Shown: positions 19,639-28,790 of the stretch, in pieces
How the letters are laid out: each line of letters opens with the position of its first letter
Position numbering within the stretch: the first letter of the stretch is position 1
Source of the DNA: Pseudomonas frederiksbergensis
GTDB taxonomy: Bacteria > Pseudomonadota > Gammaproteobacteria > Pseudomonadales > Pseudomonadaceae
Length of the DNA stretch: 64,000 bases
Reading direction: 5' to 3'
NCBI RefSeq assembly: GCF_003732665.1
Contig: NZ_MOBP01000001.1
Location: 353,466-417,465, forward strand
Translations under genes and position numbers: made by a program
The notes under the pieces: generated by a model
What the model saw: the letters and a program-made list of their open reading frames with translations, nothing else
Databases searched by the model: none
Told to the model about the DNA's origin: nothing

Positions 19639-20259
19639 ATGAAAACCCGCGACCGGATCCTCGAATGTGCCCTGCAGTTGTTCAATAACAAGGGCGAACC
19701 GAACGTTTCCACCATGGAAGTTGCCAACGAAATGGGGATCAGCCCCGGTAACCTCTACTACCACTTCCACGGCAAGGAGCCGCTGATCCTGGGGTTGTTC
19801 GACCGCTTCCAGAATGAACTGGCGCCACTGCTCGATCCGCCGCCTGATGTTGAACTGAACCCCGAAGATTACTGGCTGTTCCTGCACTTGATCGTCGAGC
19901 GCCTGGCGCACTATCGGTTCCTGTTCCAGGACCTGTCGAACCTGGCCGGGCGCCTGCCGAAACTGGCCAAGGGCATCCGCAATTTGCTCAATGCGTTGAA
20001 GCGCACGCTGGCGTCATTGCTGGCACGGTTGAAGGCTCAAGGGCAGTTAGTCAGCGATACCCAGGCGTTGGGGCAACTGGTGGAACAGATCACCATGACG
20101 TTGCTGTTTTCCCTGGACTATCAGCGGATTCTGGATCGCGAGGGTGAAGTGAGGTTGGTGGTGTACCAAATCATGATGCTGGTGGCGCCGCACTTGCTGC
20201 CGCCGATCAAGGCTGCGACGGAGCAATTAGCCCTGCAATACCTGGAAGAACACGATTAA
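19639..20259 (+). CDS. phaD: TetR-family regulator PhaD
   Basis: A 206-residue TetR-type protein. The N-terminal helix-turn-helix spans about residues 5-50 (MKTRDRILECALQLFNNKGE, then MGISPGNLYYHFHGK), and the rest is the ligand-binding/dimerisation domain. In P. putida PhaD is an activator of the phaC1 and phaI promoters and responds to fatty-acid metabolites; that role is inferred here from position (last gene of phaC1ZC2D) and length. A REPIN and element B separate it from the convergent phaF. Confidence 0.93.
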   Translation: MKTRDRILECALQLFNNKGEPNVSTMEVANEMGISPGNLYYHFHGKEPLILGLFDRFQNELAPLLDPPPDVELNPEDYWLFLHLIVERLAHYRFLFQDLSNLAGRLPKLAKGIRNLLNALKRTLASLLARLKAQGQLVSDTQALGQLVEQITMTLLFSLDYQRILDREGEVRLVVYQIMMLVAPHLLPPIKAATEQLALQYLEEHD

Positions 20260-20262
20260 ACA

Positions 20263-20353
20263 TGTGGGAGCGGGCTTGCTCGCGAATGCGCTGGGTCATT
20301 CAACATTTATGGTGGCTGACACACCGCTTTCGCGAGCAAGCCCGCTCCCACAG
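20263..20353. repeat. REPIN, GTGGGAGCGGGCTTGC type
   Basis: Inverted REP pair three bases after the phaD stop codon, in the convergent phaD-phaF gap. Confidence 0.9.
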
Positions 20354-20383
20354 GGGATCTGCGGTGTTCATGGAATCGCGCAT

Positions 20384-20414
20384 AAAAAACGCCCGACCTT
20401 TGCAGGCCGGGCGT
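20384..20414 (-). terminator. phaF: Intrinsic terminator of phaI-phaF
   Basis: Minus-strand hairpin ACGCCCGGCC / GGTCGGGCGT with one mismatch and loop TGCAAA, followed by a T6 run. It lies 111 bases beyond the phaF stop because the 110-bp palindromic element is inserted between stop and terminator. Confidence 0.85.
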
Positions 20415-20524
20415 GATCGTTCCCATGCTCCGCGTGGGAATGCAGCCGGTGACGCTCTGCGTCACTGCCGCAGTGAACGCGGAGCGTCCGTTGAGGCATT
20501 CCCACGCAGAGCGTGGGAACGATC
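20415..20524. repeat. 110-bp palindromic element, copy B (inverted relative to A)
   Basis: Bounded by GATCGTTCCC and GGGAACGATC. Its interior matches copies A and C in reverse orientation with scattered changes. One end abuts the terminator hairpin base and the other lies one base from the phaF stop codon. Confidence 0.85.
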
Positions 20525-20525
20525 A

Positions 20526-21398
20526 TCAGGACTGACTGGTTGGCGTCGATGGAGCTGGCGCGGCAGTCGGGGTCACAGCAGGGGTCGGCGCTGCAGCGGA
20601 ATTCGCTGAGGTGGCCGGGGTTGCCGGTTTGGCGGCAGCCACTGCTGGTTTTGGCGCGGCGGCTTTTGGTGCTGCCGGTTTCTTCACTGCAGGTTTTGCC
20701 GCTGGCTTGGCTGCAGGTTTGGCCGCTGCGGTTTTGGCAGCCGGTTTAGCCGCAGGTTTGGCTGCGGCCTTGGCGGCGGCGACCGGTTTGGCGGCTGCTT
20801 TGGTAACGGCCTTGGCGGCCGGTTTAGCAGCAGCGGTTTTGGCAGCGACTTTAGCGGCAGGCTTGGCAACTGCTTTGGCAGCGGCCTTCACCAGTGGCTT
20901 GGCGGCGGTTTTGGCTGCCGGTTTGGCGGCCGCAGTTTTAGCAGCAGGTTTGGCCGCTGCGGTTTTCGCCGCAACAGGCGCAACCTTGGCACCGGTGAGT
21001 TTTTCGATTTGCTTGGTCAGGGTATCGACCTTGCTGTGCAGCGCTTTGACTTCGTTGCGGCTCGGTACACCGAGGCGCGAAATGGCGCTGTTCAGGCGCT
21101 TGTCGAAAGCCCCTTCCAGCTCATCCCACTTGCCCAGTGCGCGGTCTTTCACGCCGCTGATGCGCGACTTGGCCGAGGAAGCGGAGTCCTTGGCGGCGTC
21201 GACTTTTTTGCCAACAGCGCTTTTGGTGAGCTTCTCGGCTTTCTCGCCGTCTTTAACCAATGTATCGAAGAGTTTGCTGCCGTCAGTGTCGATCTTCGAG
21301 TACACGCCTAAACCAGCCAGCCAGATTTTGCGGGAGTAGTCTTCGACTTTCCCGATCCACGAGCTGCCTTCTTTTTCAGTATTCTTTTTACCAGCCAT
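20526..21398 (-). CDS. phaF: Phasin PhaF, histone-like granule and nucleoid-associated protein
   Basis: A 290-residue bipartite phasin. The start ATG of MAGKKNTEKEGSSWIGKVED has AAGGAG upstream; ten further in-frame codons are not used. Residues about 1-135 form the amphipathic phasin domain homologous to PhaI (shared KIWLAGLGVYSK block) and a coiled-coil segment. From about 140 on the protein is a histone H1-like array of AAKPAAK/AAKPA repeats, highly basic, which in P. putida binds DNA and segregates granules. The tail is Ala/Pro/Thr-rich. It forms the phaI-phaF operon, convergent to phaC1ZC2D. The repeat DNA is of GCGGTTTTGGC type and may vary in length between strains. Confidence 0.96.
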   Translation of the reverse strand: MAGKKNTEKEGSSWIGKVEDYSRKIWLAGLGVYSKIDTDGSKLFDTLVKDGEKAEKLTKSAVGKKVDAAKDSASSAKSRISGVKDRALGKWDELEGAFDKRLNSAISRLGVPSRNEVKALHSKVDTLTKQIEKLTGAKVAPVAAKTAAAKPAAKTAAAKPAAKTAAKPLVKAAAKAVAKPAAKVAAKTAAAKPAAKAVTKAAAKPVAAAKAAAKPAAKPAAKTAAAKPAAKPAAKPAVKKPAAPKAAAPKPAVAAAKPATPATSANSAAAPTPAVTPTAAPAPSTPTSQS

Positions 21399-21408
21399 CC
21401 CGTTCTCC

Positions 21409-21831
21409 TTAAGATTTACGCGCGACACGTTCGAGCAATGCCGTCAGCTCATCGAGCTTAGCAGAGAGTGTCTCAACGTCATGTTTAGACGGAATGCCGA
21501 TACGATTCAAGGCACTTGCGACACGCGAGTCAAAAGCCTTCTCGACCTTGTCGAGTTGCACTTCGACCTTGCCTTTGAAAGTACTCACTTCACTCTTGGC
21601 TTCATCGATCTCGGCATTGGCCGCTTCGAGTTTTGCCTCGACTACCTTTTTGCCTTTCTTTTCAACAGTTTGACCAGCCTTGATCAACTCTTGAAAGTAC
21701 TCGCTGCCCTCGATTCCAACCTTGGTGTAGGCACCCAGGCCTGCCAGCCAGATCTTGCGGGCATACGATCTGACGTCTTGCAGGGCGTTAGTCGATGCGT
21801 CGATTTTTTTCTTCAAAATAACTTTGGCCAT
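21409..21831 (-). CDS. phaI: Phasin PhaI
   Basis: A 140-residue major granule phasin. The start is MAKVILKKKIDASTNALQD with GAGG upstream; an upstream in-frame extension is unlikely. The block SYARKIWLAGLGAYTKVG is shared with PhaF, followed by helical, Lys/Glu-rich coiled-coil sequence and a C-terminal helix with SKHDVETLSAKLDELTALLE. It coats PHA granules. It starts the phaI-phaF operon (gap of 10 bases). Its promoter should lie within 21832-21960, where I found no convincing -35/-10 pair. Confidence 0.96.
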   Translation of the reverse strand: MAKVILKKKIDASTNALQDVRSYARKIWLAGLGAYTKVGIEGSEYFQELIKAGQTVEKKGKKVVEAKLEAANAEIDEAKSEVSTFKGKVEVQLDKVEKAFDSRVASALNRIGIPSKHDVETLSAKLDELTALLERVARKS

Positions 21832-21961
21832 GGTGCACCTCACGCGCAGAAGGTTTGAGGAACTGCCCGCGAAAGTGTCGGGCTCATGCACAAAGTAGGG
21901 AGAAAAATTAGAAACGGCACCCTAACAACTGACATAAACCTTTGGCCACACCACACACAAA

Positions 21962-22053
21962 TGTGGGAGCGGGCTTGCTCGCGAAAGCGGTGGATCAGTC
22001 AACATCATCGTTGAATGAAACACCGCCTTCGCGAGCAAGCCCGCTCCCACAGG
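21962..22053. repeat. REPIN, GTGGGAGCGGGCTTGC type
   Basis: Inverted REP pair between phaI and the small PHA-system gene; loop TCAACATCATCGTTGA. Confidence 0.9.
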
Positions 22054-22078
22054 GAATGCATTCGCAAATCGATGCCGG

Positions 22079-22354
22079 TTACACCAGGGCCTTGTCGAGG
22101 GCCTTCTCGATTTCCGATTTGATCATGCCGCTCATGGCCGACATCATCAGGCCCAGCTCGACATCTACCTTGATCGAATCCTCGCCTACCAGCACCGCAC
22201 CTTTCACGCCCGAACGCTTGAGGTTCAGGGTGTCGCCGGACCACGACGGTTCCAGCCCATATTGCTCGGACAGTTTCTGCGCCAACAGGTCGGCCTTCTC
22301 GCGAGCCGCTTCCTTGCCCAGGCTGTGGGCACGTTCAACACTAATTCGGGCCAT
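22079..22354 (-). CDS. Polyhydroxyalkanoic acid system family protein (PHA granule-associated)
   Basis: A 91-residue protein beginning [20 protein letters not shown]. It matches the small PHA_gran_rgn family often found beside pha genes: a short alpha/beta protein with the pattern [38 protein letters not shown] and a C-terminal amphipathic helix. Its molecular role is not well defined. Here it lies between phaI and ubiE on the minus strand, separated from phaI by a REPIN. Confidence 0.85.
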   Translation of the reverse strand: MARISVERAHSLGKEAAREKADLLAQKLSEQYGLEPSWSGDTLNLKRSGVKGAVLVGEDSIKVDVELGLMMSAMSGMIKSEIEKALDKALV

Positions 22355-22509
22355 CGAATGACTCCTGCTTGATGGATACTTTCCTGAAGCATCTTGACCG
22401 CTGCTGCGTCAAAACGTCCCGGCGGTTCTACATCTTACCTTCAGCCTTGCCAAGACAAAGCAGGCCACCGGGATTAGAATGTCCCGCATTCTCTTCTGGT
22501 GACAGCGAT

Positions 22510-23280
22510 ATGACTGATCAGCGCAAAGGCAGCGATGCCGAACCCACCACTCACTTCGGTTTCAAAAACGTTCCGGAAAGCCAAAAAGCGGAAAAAGTCG
22601 CTGAGGTTTTCCACTCGGTAGCCGCCAAGTACGACTTGATGAACGACCTCCTGTCGGGCGGTATGCACCGTCTGTGGAAGCGTTTCGCGATCGAACTGTC
22701 GGGCGTTCGCACCGGTAACCGCGTGCTGGACATTGCCGGCGGCACCGGCGACCTGACCAAGAAATTCTCGCACCTCGTCGGCCCGACCGGCCAGGTGGTG
22801 TTGGCCGACATCAACGAATCCATGCTCAAGGTCGGTCGCGACCGCCTGCTGGACCTCGGTGTGGCCGGCAACGTCGAATTCGTTCAGGCTGACGCGGAAA
22901 AACTGCCGTTCCCGGACAACCACTTCGACTGCGTGACCATCGCTTTCGGCCTGCGCAACGTCACCCATAAAGAAGACGCACTGCGTTCGATGCTGCGCGT
23001 GCTCAAGCCCGGCGGTCGCCTGCTGGTGCTGGAGTTCTCCAAGCCAACCAACGCGCTGATGTCCAAAGCCTACGACGCCTACTCGTTCGCCTTCATGCCG
23101 CTGATGGGCAAGCTGATCACCAACGACTCGGAAAGCTATCGCTACCTGGCCGAATCGATCCGCATGCACCCGAATCAGGAAACCCTGAAGTCGATGATGG
23201 TCGAGGCCGGTTTCGACCGCGTGACCTACCACAACATGACCGCAGGCATCGTCGCCCTGCACCGCGGCATCAAGCCCTGA
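22510..23280 (+). CDS. ubiE: Ubiquinone/menaquinone biosynthesis C-methyltransferase
   Basis: A 256-residue SAM-dependent methyltransferase that methylates the ring carbon of DDMQH2 (2-methoxy-6-polyprenyl-benzoquinol step) in ubiquinone synthesis. The start [19 protein letters not shown] is the family's; 47 upstream in-frame codons are rejected. Motif I is [14 protein letters not shown], with UbiE signatures [17 protein letters not shown] and [15 protein letters not shown]. Its stop overlaps the ubiJ start (TGATG), so ubiE-ubiJ-ubiB is one translationally coupled operon. Confidence 0.97.
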   Translation: MTDQRKGSDAEPTTHFGFKNVPESQKAEKVAEVFHSVAAKYDLMNDLLSGGMHRLWKRFAIELSGVRTGNRVLDIAGGTGDLTKKFSHLVGPTGQVVLADINESMLKVGRDRLLDLGVAGNVEFVQADAEKLPFPDNHFDCVTIAFGLRNVTHKEDALRSMLRVLKPGGRLLVLEFSKPTNALMSKAYDAYSFAFMPLMGKLITNDSESYRYLAESIRMHPNQETLKSMMVEAGFDRVTYHNMTAGIVALHRGIKP

Positions 23281-23903
23281 TGTTGCTGGCCGGCCTGCTC
23301 GCCAGCGTCGAACTCGGCCTGAACCGGGTGCTGCGTCTCGACAGTACCGCGCTGCCGCGCCTGGCACATTTGAGCGGCCGGGTGATTGCCGTCGATTGCC
23401 GCAGCCCGGCGCTGCAATTGTTCATCCTGCCCAGCGATGAAGGCCTGATGCTCGCCTCCCAATGGGAATCCGGCGCCGACTGCACCTTGCGTGCACCGGC
23501 CTCGAGCCTGTTGAAACTGGCCCTGAGCAAGGACAAGACCTCGGTGCTGCATGGGCCGGACGTCGAGCTTGACGGTGACAGCGGCGTGCTGCTGGAACTG
23601 GCGGCCATCCTGCAAGACCTTGAGCTGGACTGGGAGTACGAACTCTCGCGCTGGCTCGGCCCGCTGGCCACGCAACTGGTCGGCGGTCACCTGCGCAGCC
23701 GCGCACGCTTTTACCAGCAAGGGTTCGCCAGCCTGAACCAGAATCTGGGCGAATACCTGGCCGAAGAATCGCGCACCCTCGTCGGTCAGCGCGAAGCCGA
23801 AGCCCGTTTCAGTGAACTGGACCAGATCAAACTCGATCTGGAACGTCTCGAGGCGCGTTTCGAGCGCCTTTCCCGATCCCTCGACCCAAGCGATAACGCA
23901 TGA
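23280..23903 (+). CDS. ubiJ: Ubiquinone biosynthesis accessory factor UbiJ (SCP2 domain)
   Basis: A 207-residue protein whose N-terminal ~110 residues match an SCP2 lipid-binding fold (hydrophobic, [16 protein letters not shown]), followed by a C-terminal helical and coiled-coil region ([18 protein letters not shown]). UbiJ in E. coli binds ubiquinone intermediates and scaffolds the soluble Ubi complex with UbiK. Position between ubiE and ubiB is diagnostic. It overlaps ubiE at its start and ubiB (ATGA) at its end. Confidence 0.93.
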   Translation: MLLAGLLASVELGLNRVLRLDSTALPRLAHLSGRVIAVDCRSPALQLFILPSDEGLMLASQWESGADCTLRAPASSLLKLALSKDKTSVLHGPDVELDGDSGVLLELAAILQDLELDWEYELSRWLGPLATQLVGGHLRSRARFYQQGFASLNQNLGEYLAEESRTLVGQREAEARFSELDQIKLDLERLEARFERLSRSLDPSDNA

Positions 23904-25504
23904 AGCTGCTTGCCGTCCGCCGTTTGTTGCGCATCCAGCGCGTCGTGATCCGCTACCGCCTCGATGACCTGCTGTTCGCCTTGCCGCTGCCCTGGTTTCT
24001 GCTGGCGCTGCGCTATGCCTTGCCGTGGCGCTGGTTCCCGCGCAAAACCCTGGACCTGACCCGTGGCGCGCGATTGCGCCTGGCATTGCAGGACCTGGGG
24101 CCGATCTTCATCAAGTTCGGGCAGATTCTGTCCACCCGTCGCGACCTGTTGCCGGAAGACATCGCCGATGAGCTGATGAAGCTGCAGGACCGCGTCCCGC
24201 CGTTCGACTCGCAAGTGTCGATCAAGCTGATCGAAGAGCAGCTCGGGAAAAAGATCAGCGAAGTCTTCAGCCGTTTCGACGTCGAACCGCTGGCCTCGGC
24301 CTCGGTGGCGCAGGTGCATGCCGCGCAGTTGAAAACCGGCGAAGAAGTGGTGGTGAAGGTGATCCGCCCGGGCCTGAAGCCGATCATCGCCCAGGATCTG
24401 GCATGGCTGTTCATCCTCGCCCGTGCCGCTGAAAAACTTTCGGCCGATGCACGTCTGCTGCACCCGGTGGACGTGGTCCAGGATTACGAAAAAACCATCT
24501 ACGACGAACTCGACCTGCTGCGCGAGGCGGCCAACGCCAGCCAGTTGAAGCGCAACTTCGAAGGCTCGGAGCTGCTGTACGTGCCGCAAGTCTATTGGGA
24601 CTGGTGCCGGCCGAAAGTGCTGGTGATGGAGCGGATCTACGGGATTCAGGTCACCGACCTGGCGACCCTGGCCGACCAGCGCACCGACATGAAAATGCTC
24701 GCCGAACGGGGCGTGGAAATCTTCTTCACCCAGGTGTTCCGCGACAGCTTCTTCCACGCCGACATGCACCCGGGCAACATTTTCGTCAGCACCGTCAACC
24801 CGTGGAGCCCGCAGTACATTGCGATCGACTGCGGCATCGTCGGCAGCCTGACCCCGGAAGACCAGGATTATCTGGCGCGCAACCTGTTCGCCTTTTTCAA
24901 GCGCGATTACCGGCGCGTGGCGCAGTTGCACATCGATTCGGGCTGGGTCCCGGCGGAAACCAAGCTCAACGAATTCGAAGCGGCGATTCGTACCGTTTGC
25001 GAGCCGATTTTCGAAAAACCGTTAAAAGATATTTCCTTCGGCCAGGTGTTGATGCGCCTGTTCCAGACCGCTCGGCGCTTCAACATGGAAGTGCAGCCGC
25101 AGCTGGTTTTACTGCAAAAAACCCTGTTGAACATCGAAGGTTTGGGCCGTCAGCTGTACCCGGACCTGGATCTGTGGAACACCGCCCAACCGTTCCTCGA
25201 ACGCTGGATGCGCGAGCGCGTCAGCCCGAAAGCCTTGCTCGGCAACGTGCAGAGCCAGTTCGAGCAACTGCCGCACCTGGCCAACATGGCCCGCGACCTG
25301 CTGGAACGCATGTCCCAGCCCCACGCCTACGACCCGCCACCGCCGTGGCATCGGCGCAAGGACGACTGGTTCCTGCGCCTGCTCGGTTGCGCGCACCTGG
25401 GCGGTGGCGCGGTACTCGCGGCCGGTGGTCCGTTGAGCGATCTCGGCCATTGGCCGGCCGGGATCATGATGATTGTCGGTTTGTATCTGGTCGTTCGCCG
25501 ATAG
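23900..25504 (+). CDS. ubiB: Ubiquinone biosynthesis protein UbiB (atypical ABC1/ADCK kinase)
   Basis: A 534-residue member of the ABC1/COQ8 family. Landmarks are the KxGQ motif in [14 protein letters not shown], the Ala-rich nucleotide loop [11 protein letters not shown], the catalytic-loop equivalent [12 protein letters not shown] and the metal motif IAIDCG. C-terminal membrane helices occupy about residues 495-532. UbiB is an ATPase thought to extract lipid intermediates for the Ubi complex at the inner membrane. It is the last gene of ubiE-ubiJ-ubiB; hisI starts 78 bases later. Confidence 0.97.
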   Translation: MKLLAVRRLLRIQRVVIRYRLDDLLFALPLPWFLLALRYALPWRWFPRKTLDLTRGARLRLALQDLGPIFIKFGQILSTRRDLLPEDIADELMKLQDRVPPFDSQVSIKLIEEQLGKKISEVFSRFDVEPLASASVAQVHAAQLKTGEEVVVKVIRPGLKPIIAQDLAWLFILARAAEKLSADARLLHPVDVVQDYEKTIYDELDLLREAANASQLKRNFEGSELLYVPQVYWDWCRPKVLVMERIYGIQVTDLATLADQRTDMKMLAERGVEIFFTQVFRDSFFHADMHPGNIFVSTVNPWSPQYIAIDCGIVGSLTPEDQDYLARNLFAFFKRDYRRVAQLHIDSGWVPAETKLNEFEAAIRTVCEPIFEKPLKDISFGQVLMRLFQTARRFNMEVQPQLVLLQKTLLNIEGLGRQLYPDLDLWNTAQPFLERWMRERVSPKALLGNVQSQFEQLPHLANMARDLLERMSQPHAYDPPPPWHRRKDDWFLRLLGCAHLGGGAVLAAGGPLSDLGHWPAGIMMIVGLYLVVRR

Positions 25505-25582
25505 CCAGCGCCATCGCACGCTGGCACACTGTTTGAACGCCTGCCCGACTAATGAAGTGTCGGGCCGCTGTCGGAGTCGAAG

Positions 25583-25984
25583 ATGAAAAACTGGCTGGAC
25601 GAGATCAAGTGGGACGCTGACGGACTGGTGCCGGCGATTGCCCAGGATCACAAGACCGGGCGCGTCCTGATGATGGCCTGGATGAACCGCGAAGCGCTGG
25701 AACTGAGCGCTGCCGAGAACCGCGCCATTTACTGGTCACGTTCCCGTGGCAAGTTGTGGCGCAAGGGTGAAGAGTCCGGCCATGTGCAGACCCTGCATGA
25801 GATGCGCCTGGACTGTGACGCCGACGTGATCATCCTGATGGTCGAGCAGATTGGCGACATCGCCTGCCATACCGGCCGCCAGAGCTGCTTCTACCGCGTC
25901 TTCGAAAACGGCGACTGGAAAACCGTCGACCCGGTGCTGAAAGATCCGCATGCCATCTATTCCGCAGGACACACACATGAGTGA
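25583..25984 (+). CDS. hisI: Phosphoribosyl-AMP cyclohydrolase
   Basis: A 133-residue stand-alone HisI that opens the purine ring of PR-AMP (step 3 of histidine synthesis). Zinc/metal residues are seen in [18 protein letters not shown] and [12 protein letters not shown], plus [15 protein letters not shown]. The C-terminal stretch [16 protein letters not shown] leads into an 8-base overlap with hisE, so the two activities that are fused in enteric bacteria are separate but coupled here. It stands apart from the other his genes, none of which are in the window. Confidence 0.96.
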   Translation: MKNWLDEIKWDADGLVPAIAQDHKTGRVLMMAWMNREALELSAAENRAIYWSRSRGKLWRKGEESGHVQTLHEMRLDCDADVIILMVEQIGDIACHTGRQSCFYRVFENGDWKTVDPVLKDPHAIYSAGHTHE

Positions 25985-26309
25985 CACTCTCACGCGTCTG
26001 GCGCAGGTTTTGGAAGAGCGCAAAGGCGCCGCCGCCGACAGCTCGTATGTCGCCAGCCTGTACCACAAGGGTTTGAACAAGATTCTGGAAAAAGTCGGCG
26101 AAGAGTCGGTCGAAACCATCATCGCCGCCAAGGACGCCGCCATCAGCGGTGACTGCAGCGACGTGATCTACGAGACCGCCGATTTGTGGTTCCACAGCAT
26201 GGTCATGCTCGCCCAACTGGGGCAGCATCCACAGGCTGTGCTCGATGAACTGGACCGTCGCTTCGGTCTGTCCGGACACGCCGAGAAAGCCTCGCGTCCG
26301 TCCGCCTGA
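25977..26309 (+). CDS. hisE: Phosphoribosyl-ATP pyrophosphatase
   Basis: A 110-residue all-helical MazG-like pyrophosphatase (step 2 of histidine synthesis). The start is the ATG of [18 protein letters not shown], overlapping hisI. The metal-binding motif is [16 protein letters not shown] and the second helix has [12 protein letters not shown]. Only 25 bases separate it from tatA, whose own Shine-Dalgarno (GAGAGGAGC) fills the gap, so hisI-hisE-tatABC-rsmE may share a transcript. Confidence 0.96.
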   Translation: MSDTLTRLAQVLEERKGAAADSSYVASLYHKGLNKILEKVGEESVETIIAAKDAAISGDCSDVIYETADLWFHSMVMLAQLGQHPQAVLDELDRRFGLSGHAEKASRPSA

Positions 26310-26334
26310 ATAACTATTTGAGAGGAGCAGCAAC

Positions 26335-26613
26335 ATGGGCATTTTTGACTGGAAACACTGGATCGTCATCCTGGTTGTCGTGGTGCTGGTGTTCGGCACC
26401 AAGAAACTGAAAAACCTCGGCACTGACGTTGGCGAGTCGATCAAGGGCTTTCGCAAAGCCATGAACGACGAAGAGAAGCCGGTTGACCCAACCGTGACCC
26501 CGGCGCAACCGGTGCCACCTGCTCAACCAACCACGACCTCGCCACTGAACCAGCCGCACACCATCGACGTGCAGGCACAGAAAGTCGAAGAGCCGATCCG
26601 CAAAGACGTGTGA
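26335..26613 (+). CDS. tatA: Sec-independent translocase TatA
   Basis: A 92-residue TatA. The N-terminal transmembrane helix [20 protein letters not shown] is followed by the [10 protein letters not shown] hinge and amphipathic helix ([17 protein letters not shown]), then a Pro/Thr-rich unstructured tail. It forms the protein-conducting part of the Tat system that exports folded proteins with twin-arginine signals. First gene of tatABC. Confidence 0.97.
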   Translation: MGIFDWKHWIVILVVVVLVFGTKKLKNLGTDVGESIKGFRKAMNDEEKPVDPTVTPAQPVPPAQPTTTSPLNQPHTIDVQAQKVEEPIRKDV

Positions 26614-26623
26614 GCACAGACTA

Positions 26624-27076
26624 ATGTTTGGTATCAGCTTCTCTGAACTGCTGCTCGTCGGCCTCGTTGCCCTGCTGGTGCTGGGCCCCGAGCGTTTGCC
26701 GGGCGCTGCGCGCACCGCCGGTCTGTGGATCGGGCGGCTGAAGCGCAGCTTCAACGCGATCAAACAGGAAGTTGAACGTGAAATCGGTGCCGACGAGATT
26801 CGTCGGCAACTGCACAACGAGCACATTCTGTCGCTGGAACAGGAGGCGCGGAAGATTTTCACGCCGACCCAGCAGGAAGCGACGCCGGTGCAGCCGGTTG
26901 AACCGGTGGTCGAGCCGACGATTCATGCGCCGGGCACTGAACCGGTGCCTACCATGGGCGGCGTCGAGCCTGCGCCAGTTGTCCCCGCGCCGACACCCGT
27001 AGAACCTGTAGCTCCTGCGGCGGCGCCCATCGCTCCCGCTCCTCATGACCCAACACTGCCGCCGCGAGCCCCATGA
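26624..27076 (+). CDS. tatB: Sec-independent translocase TatB
   Basis: A 150-residue TatB. The N-terminal [20 protein letters not shown] transmembrane helix is followed by [18 protein letters not shown] and a long amphipathic helix. The last ~65 residues are a Pro/Val/Glu-rich low-complexity tail, longer than in E. coli. TatB with TatC recognises twin-arginine signals. Its stop overlaps the tatC ATG (ATGA). Confidence 0.97.
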   Translation: MFGISFSELLLVGLVALLVLGPERLPGAARTAGLWIGRLKRSFNAIKQEVEREIGADEIRRQLHNEHILSLEQEARKIFTPTQQEATPVQPVEPVVEPTIHAPGTEPVPTMGGVEPAPVVPAPTPVEPVAPAAAPIAPAPHDPTLPPRAP

Positions 27077-27867
27077 GCGAACTTCCTGAAAACGACCAGC
27101 ACATGCCGCTGGTTTCGCACCTCACCGAGTTGCGTACTCGCCTGCTGCGTTGTGTAGCGGCGATTTTCATCATCTTCGCCGGGTTGTTCGCGTTCACCCA
27201 GCAGATCTATACCTTCGTCTCGACACCGCTGCGGGCGTACCTGCCTGTCGGCGCAACGATGATCGCCACCGACGTCTCATCGCCGTTCCTGACGCCGTTG
27301 AAACTGACGATGATGGTTTCGCTGTTCCTGGCGATCCCGGTGATCCTGCATCAGATCTGGGGTTTCATCGCACCGGGTCTGTATAAACACGAGAAACGCG
27401 TTGCCGTGCCGTTGCTGGTCTCCAGCATCCTGCTGTTCTATACCGGCATGGCCTTCGCCTACTACCTGGTGTTCCCGCTGATCTTCAAATTCTTCGCCGC
27501 CGCCACCCCGGCCGGCGTGGAAATGATGACCGACATCACCAGCTACCTCGATTTCGTCATGACCCTGTTCTTCGCCTTCGGCGTGGCGTTCGAGATCCCG
27601 GTGGCCGTGGTGCTGCTGGTATGGATTGGCGTTGTCGACGTCAAATACCTGAAGAAAATCCGCCCGTACGTGGTCATCGGCTGCTTCGTGGTCGGCATGA
27701 TCCTGACCCCGCCGGACATCTTCTCCCAGACGCTGTTGGCCGTACCGATGTGGATGCTGTTTGAAATCGGCATCCTGTTCGGCAGCCTCGTCAGCAAGCG
27801 CGGCGAGCACCGGGATGACCAACCGGTTGACGATCACAACGACCAGCCGCCAGCGACCCAGCCGTGA
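27073..27867 (+). CDS. tatC: Sec-independent translocase TatC
   Basis: A 264-residue polytopic protein with six predicted transmembrane helices. Conserved elements are the N-terminal [16 protein letters not shown], the FxxP-type [19 protein letters not shown] region, the [14 protein letters not shown] loop and late [20 protein letters not shown]. TatC is the Tat signal receptor. Its stop overlaps the rsmE GTG start (GTGA). Confidence 0.97.
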   Translation: MSELPENDQHMPLVSHLTELRTRLLRCVAAIFIIFAGLFAFTQQIYTFVSTPLRAYLPVGATMIATDVSSPFLTPLKLTMMVSLFLAIPVILHQIWGFIAPGLYKHEKRVAVPLLVSSILLFYTGMAFAYYLVFPLIFKFFAAATPAGVEMMTDITSYLDFVMTLFFAFGVAFEIPVAVVLLVWIGVVDVKYLKKIRPYVVIGCFVVGMILTPPDIFSQTLLAVPMWMLFEIGILFGSLVSKRGEHRDDQPVDDHNDQPPATQP

Positions 27868-28571
27868 ACCTGCTGCTCCTCGAAGAAGCCGATTTCATTG
27901 CGGTCGACCGGGTGATCCTGCGTGATCGGCGCTTGACCCACATGCAGGAAGTCCACCGCTGTGAAGTGGGCGACAGCATGCGCGTCGGGCGGATCGGCGG
28001 GCTGATGGGTTCGGCCGAAGTGCTGCGCCTGGACGCCGACGAAGCTGAATTGCGCGTCGTTCTCGATCAACCGCCACCGACCAAGCTGCCATTGACCCTG
28101 GTATTGGCTCTGCCACGCCCGAAAATGCTCCGTAGGGTGTTTCAGACCGTGGCGGCCATGGGTGTGCCACGGATCGTGCTGGTGAACAGCTATCGCGTCG
28201 AGAAGAGCTTCTGGCAGACCCCATTCCTGGAACCCGAGGCGATTCGCGAGCAGTTGATCCTGGGTCTGGAACAGGCCCGGGACAGCGTGCTGCCGGAAGT
28301 CGTCATCGAGAAGCGCTTCAAGCCGTTCGTCGAAGACCGGCTGCCCGGAATCACCGAGGGCACCCTCGGTCTGGTCGGCCACCCCGGAAATTACCCGCCC
28401 TGCCCTCGCGGCCTGGACGAACCGGTAACGCTGGCGATCGGCCCCGAAGGTGGCTGGATTCCTTATGAAATCGAATTGCTGGGCAAATCCGGGCTGAATC
28501 CGGTGCAACTGGGCGATCGCATCCTGCGCGTCGAAACCGCCGTCACCGCCCTGCTGGCACGCCTCTTCTAA
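27864..28571 (+). CDS. rsmE: 16S rRNA (uracil-1498-N3)-methyltransferase
   Basis: A 235-residue SPOUT-class methyltransferase. It starts at GTG overlapping the tatC stop. The N-terminal PUA-like domain covers about 1-70, and the trefoil-knot SAM site is [17 protein letters not shown] and [17 protein letters not shown] near the C-terminus. It methylates U1498 of 16S rRNA in the assembled 30S subunit. It follows tatABC without a gap, and a third-family REPIN (28589-28686) ends the unit. Confidence 0.95.
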   Translation: MNLLLLEEADFIAVDRVILRDRRLTHMQEVHRCEVGDSMRVGRIGGLMGSAEVLRLDADEAELRVVLDQPPPTKLPLTLVLALPRPKMLRRVFQTVAAMGVPRIVLVNSYRVEKSFWQTPFLEPEAIREQLILGLEQARDSVLPEVVIEKRFKPFVEDRLPGITEGTLGLVGHPGNYPPCPRGLDEPVTLAIGPEGGWIPYEIELLGKSGLNPVQLGDRILRVETAVTALLARLF

Positions 28572-28588
28572 CTCAACACATCTCCCTC

Positions 28589-28686
28589 TGTAGGAGCTGC
28601 CGAAGGCTGCGATCTTTTGATCTTGATCTTCGTCGCGCTCACCGCAGCCAAGGTCAAAAGATCGCAGCCTTCGGCAGCTCCTACAG
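28589..28686. repeat. REPIN, GTAGGAGCTGCCGAAGGCTGCGATC type
   Basis: Third-family inverted pair, with arms ending CGATCTTTT and AAAAGATCG, between rsmE and the chemoreceptor. The same family occurs at 33671-33741 beside opgH. Confidence 0.9.
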
Positions 28687-28721
28687 GTGCGTGTCGCGCC
28701 CGGTAATTCGCGTTGCTGCGC

Positions 28722-28748
28722 TACAGATTCCCGCTCGCGCGCCGATAC
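28722..28748 (+). promoter_or_regulatory. Candidate FliA (sigma-28) promoter of the chemoreceptor gene
   Basis: TACA (28722-28725), exactly 15 bases, then GCCGATAC (28741-28748), against the flagellar consensus TAAA-N15-GCCGATAA: one mismatch in each half. It lies 43 bases before the chemoreceptor ATG, fitting motility-linked expression. Confidence 0.65.
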
Positions 28749-28790
28749 AGCTCCCATAAAACCAAATTGTGGTCCGAGGGGAGTAGCAGC

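Noticed and set aside
20526..21398. phaF repeats as an assembly artefact or frameshift
   Set aside because: The frame stays open throughout and the AAKPA array is the known PhaF architecture.
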